In this document: positions 63,784-64,000 of the stretch, piece after piece
How positions within the stretch are numbered: position 1 is the stretch's first letter
Layout: every line of letters starts with the position of its first letter
Assembly: GCA_013339895.1 (NCBI GenBank)
Contig: JABACO010000068.1
Span: 1 to 64,000, forward strand
Source of the DNA: Ephydatia muelleri
Lineage: Eukaryota > Porifera > Demospongiae > Spongillida > Spongillidae
Length of the DNA: 64,000 nucleotides
Direction: 5' to 3'
The notes under the pieces: generated by a model
What the model saw: the letters and a program-made list of their open reading frames with translations, nothing else
The model's database searches: none
Told to the model about the DNA's origin: nothing
Program-made: the position numbers and the translations under genes

Positions 63784-64000
63784 CTACCAGAATACACGGT
63801 TACTAAACTCAACTGCTCTTGGTATTATTGAATGCATATAGATAGAAAGGGAAGCAGAGATATGTTTGTCCATACATGTGTACACCTTACATTAGCTTTT
63901 ACATACAAAACGTGGAACATTTATTACACTAGCACACGAAACAATGTGTTTCCACATTGCTTTGTAAAACACAATGCAATTGTATTAATTAGAACACACT

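Overview
The window is eukaryotic, almost certainly from an invertebrate metazoan. All recognisable genes have many short GT..AG introns, the base composition is AT-rich, and the gene set is animal: an INCENP, a PPM1H-type phosphatase, AKAP9/pericentrin-like centrosomal coiled-coil proteins, a heparan-sulfate-type 3-O-sulfotransferase, TRMT10, CREB and BARD1. The genes are compact, with 100-600 bp between them and shared promoters. This and the abundance of TACATGTA-like palindromes would fit a sponge or another early-branching or marine invertebrate, but the species is an inference.

Left third (1 to about 22,100): this is satellite DNA. Positions 1-17,925 hold a roughly 42-bp tandem repeat built round the palindrome GCTTATCATAAGC. 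The array changes strand near 3,270 and again at 11,790, so three head-to-head or tail-to-tail blocks form a multi-kilobase inverted repeat. A 5'-truncated non-LTR retrotransposon (about 16,475-17,425, minus strand) is inserted in the third block. A second satellite of roughly 120-140 bp follows (17,950-22,100), shares the same core words and changes strand near 19,330. The repeating peptides in these arrays are by-products of a 42-bp (14-codon) period and are not genes.

Middle (22,459-49,300): INCENP (minus) lies just downstream of the single-exon PPM1H/J/M phosphatase (minus). The phosphatase shares a 116-bp bidirectional promoter with a gene whose N-terminus matches AKAP9 (plus, 30,927-37,036). 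A second coiled-coil gene, or the continuation of the first, follows (38,587-47,979) and ends in a PACT centrosome-targeting domain. A sulfotransferase starts only 145 bp later. Several foldback (MITE-like) elements with long inverted repeats lie in introns.

Right (49,283-64,000): TRMT10 (minus, nine exons, with a Ty3-like relic in its largest intron) and CREB (minus, eight exons) are in tandem. CREB is head-to-head with BARD1 (plus, 13 exons: RING, ankyrin repeats, two BRCTs) across a promoter with CCAAT, GC-box, NRF1-like and four CGTCA elements. Two more MITE-like copies and three phase-consistent exons of an unidentified minus-strand gene close the window.

Functionally there is a loose cell-division and genome-maintenance theme (INCENP for Aurora B, AKAP9/pericentrin for centrosomes, BARD1 for repair, CREB as a PKA target beside an AKAP-like gene). 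Nothing shows that these neighbours are co-regulated beyond the shared promoters. All exon boundaries were read by eye from splice consensus and reading phase.
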